Source: an uncultured Faecalibacterium sp. (GTDB taxonomy: Bacteria > Bacillota > Clostridia > Oscillospirales > Ruminococcaceae). From it: DNA of 6,399 nt. Position 1 is the stretch's first letter, and every line of letters starts with the position of its first letter. Both the position numbers and the translations under genes were made by a program. The stretch spans positions 1-6,399 of the forward strand of contig CAAFSR010000078.1 in NCBI GenBank assembly GCA_900765705.1. Reading direction: 5' to 3'. The notes under the pieces are model-generated. The model ran no database searches. It was not told where the DNA came from and saw only the letters and a list, made by a program, of their open reading frames with translations. Below, piece after piece: positions 4,931-6,399 of the stretch.

Positions 4931-6399
4931 ATGATCGAAAAAATTCAACACGCCACAGCCAGCTCCCCGGAGGGCGCAAAGGGGCTTGTAAAGGGCGTTC
5001 TGGCCTGTGCGTTCCAAAACATGGCGTTCATGCTGCCCACCGGGCTGCTGTATCTCCTGGTAAAAGATCTGCTGGCAGGCTCTGCGAGCGGGAAAACCGC
5101 CTTTTATCTGCTGGGGTGTGCGGCCTGCTTTGTGCTGATCTTGCTGACCACATGGTTCCAGTACAACGGAACCTATTTTACGACCTATAAAGAGAGCGGT
5201 ACCCGCCGCCTGACCCTTGCGGAGCGGCTGCGGAAGCTGCCTCTGTCCTTTTTCGGCAAGCGAGACCTTGCCGACCTGACCAGCACCATCATGGCGGACT
5301 GCGAGGTGTTGGAAAAGGACTGCTCCCACTTCATCCCAGGTCTGTTCGGCTCCCTTATTTCCACCGCGCTCATTGCCCTGAGCCTGTTCGCCTTTGAGTG
5401 GCGGATGGCACTGGCGGCTCTGTGGGTCATTCCGGTATCCGCTGCCATCGTGGTGGGCAGCTACCGGGTGCAGGACAAGGTGCAGGCCAAGACCATGGCG
5501 GCGAAAATGGCCTGTGCGGACGGCATTCAGGAGTACATCGAGACCCTCCGGGATCTGAAAGCCAGCAATGCGGAGCAGCGGTATCTGTCTGGCCTTTCCG
5601 ACAAAATTCGGGCAGTGGAAAAGCAGTCTATTGTGGCAGAGCTGGAAACAGCGCTGTTTGTGTCCTCTGCGGGCATGGTGCTCATGCTGGGTATTGCGTC
5701 GGTGGCGCTCACCGGTTCGGTGCTGCTGGTGCAGGGCAGGATCGACGTACTGACCCTGTTTCTGTTCCTGATGGCGGCATCCCGGATGTACGACCCCATG
5801 CAGGGGGCTTTGCAGAATCTGGCGGCGGTCATCGCCATGCGCACCAATGTAGGACGCATGAACGAGATCCTGAACGCTCCTTTGCAGACCGGCAGCGAGC
5901 AGCTGACCAATCAGGGCTGCGATATCGTGTTCGACCATGTGGGCTTTGCCTACAACTCCGGCGAGACGGTGCTGCGGGATGTCTCCTTTACCGCAAAGCA
6001 GGGCGAGGTCACGGCACTGGTGGGCCCCTCCGGCGGCGGCAAGACCACCGTTTCCCGACTGGCGGCACGGTTCTGGGACTACCAGAAGGGCAGCATCACC
6101 GTGGGTGGCATGGAGGTTTCCCGAATCGACCCGGAAAAGCTCATGAGCCTGTATTCCATCGTCTTTCAGGATGTGACCCTGTTTGACAACACGATCCTGG
6201 AAAACATCCGTCTGGGGCGCAAAGGTGCCACCGACGAGGAAGTTCTGGCGGCGGCAAAGCTGGCAAACTGCGAGGAATTTGCCGAAAAGCTGCCGGACAA
6301 GTGGAACACCAACATCGGCGAGAATGGCTGTGCTCTTTCCGGCGGCGAGCGTCAGCGCATTTCCATTGCCCGCGCCTTCCTGAAGGATGCGCCCATCAT
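4931..6399 (+). CDS. ABC transporter, fused membrane and ATP-binding domains, second subunit (3' end outside window)
   Basis: The frame is open from ATG 4931 to the last base (489 full codons) with no stop. It is the partner half-transporter. Helices are predicted at about residues 20-45, 58-76, 136-155, 159-178, 241-265 and 272-290. An intracellular segment PLSFFGKRDLADLTSTIMAD lies at about 104-123. The ATPase domain has Walker A GPSGGGKT at 365-372, Q-loop Q413 in VFQD, and signature LSGGERQR at 469-476. The window ends just before the expected Walker B aspartate and glutamate, so the catalytic glutamate, H-loop and C-terminus cannot be judged. About 90-110 more residues are expected from the length of its partner. 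It begins 3 nt after the first subunit, with its SD inside that gene. The FFGKRDLADL elbow and GGGK-type Walker A fit IrtB/YbtQ-like subunits. Substrate and direction are inference. Confidence 0.93.
   Translation, partial: MIEKIQHATASSPEGAKGLVKGVLACAFQNMAFMLPTGLLYLLVKDLLAGSASGKTAFYLLGCAACFVLILLTTWFQYNGTYFTTYKESGTRRLTLAERLRKLPLSFFGKRDLADLTSTIMADCEVLEKDCSHFIPGLFGSLISTALIALSLFAFEWRMALAALWVIPVSAAIVVGSYRVQDKVQAKTMAAKMACADGIQEYIETLRDLKASNAEQRYLSGLSDKIRAVEKQSIVAELETALFVSSAGMVLMLGIASVALTGSVLLVQGRIDVLTLFLFLMAASRMYDPMQGALQNLAAVIAMRTNVGRMNEILNAPLQTGSEQLTNQGCDIVFDHVGFAYNSGETVLRDVSFTAKQGEVTALVGPSGGGKTTVSRLAARFWDYQKGSITVGGMEVSRIDPEKLMSLYSIVFQDVTLFDNTILENIRLGRKGATDEEVLAAAKLANCEEFAEKLPDKWNTNIGENGCALSGGERQRISIARAFLKDAPI

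Noticed and set aside
4511..5938. Long minus-strand ORF (475 codons) across both ABC genes
   Set aside because: It runs antisense across two clear ABC genes, with low-complexity His/Gln/Arg/Gly composition and no recognisable domain. It is a shadow of codon bias.
5398..6186. Plus-strand ORF (262 codons) inside the second ABC gene
   Set aside because: It is out of frame with the ABC protein, whose motifs (Walker A, Q-loop, signature) occupy the other frame throughout.

Overview
The window looks like part of a chromosome from a Gram-positive gut anaerobe of the Clostridia, plausibly an Oscillospiraceae/Faecalibacterium-like lineage. The evidence is strong AGGAGG-type ribosome binding sites, same-strand packed genes, a lipoprotein with a Ser/Ala linker, and moderate to high GC that rises visibly in the two transporter genes. 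The species assignment is inference; no rRNA or tRNA gene is present to confirm it. All supported genes lie on the + strand.

Left part (1-1290): this is an accessory-looking patch of small or broken genes. It holds the 3' end of an ATC-hydrolase-family gene (1-204), a 37-codon small ORF (222-335), an unrecognised four-helix membrane protein (349-828), a ZIP metal-transporter remnant that is both 5'-truncated and frameshifted in a run of seven T (889-1147), and a 31-codon ORF rich in Cys/His (1195-1290). The last of these overlaps the start of the regulator gene.

Right part (1283-6399): this reads as a regulator-plus-transporter locus. An AraC-family regulator with a PchR/YbtA-like layout (1283-2260) is followed by a lipoprotein with a degenerate ZinT-like domain (2334-3089). 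Next come two half-size ABC proteins with fused membrane and ATPase domains (3158-4927, and 4931 to the window end), separated by 3 nt. The second ABC gene is open to the last base and lacks its Walker B, H-loop and C-terminus here. The pair most resembles heterodimeric IrtAB/YbtPQ-type transporters, which have an exporter fold and are often used for siderophore or metal uptake. The most economical reading is a locus controlled by the AraC protein for acquiring a metal chelate or similar small molecule; the substrate cannot be read from sequence.

The main non-coding signals are a nested inverted repeat enclosing the lipoprotein Shine-Dalgarno site, with a competing alternative stem (2281-2330), and an imperfect hairpin between the lipoprotein and ABC genes (3096-3129). 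I found no convincing intrinsic terminator, CRISPR array, insertion sequence, tRNA or rRNA. No gene-free stretch exceeds 300 bases.
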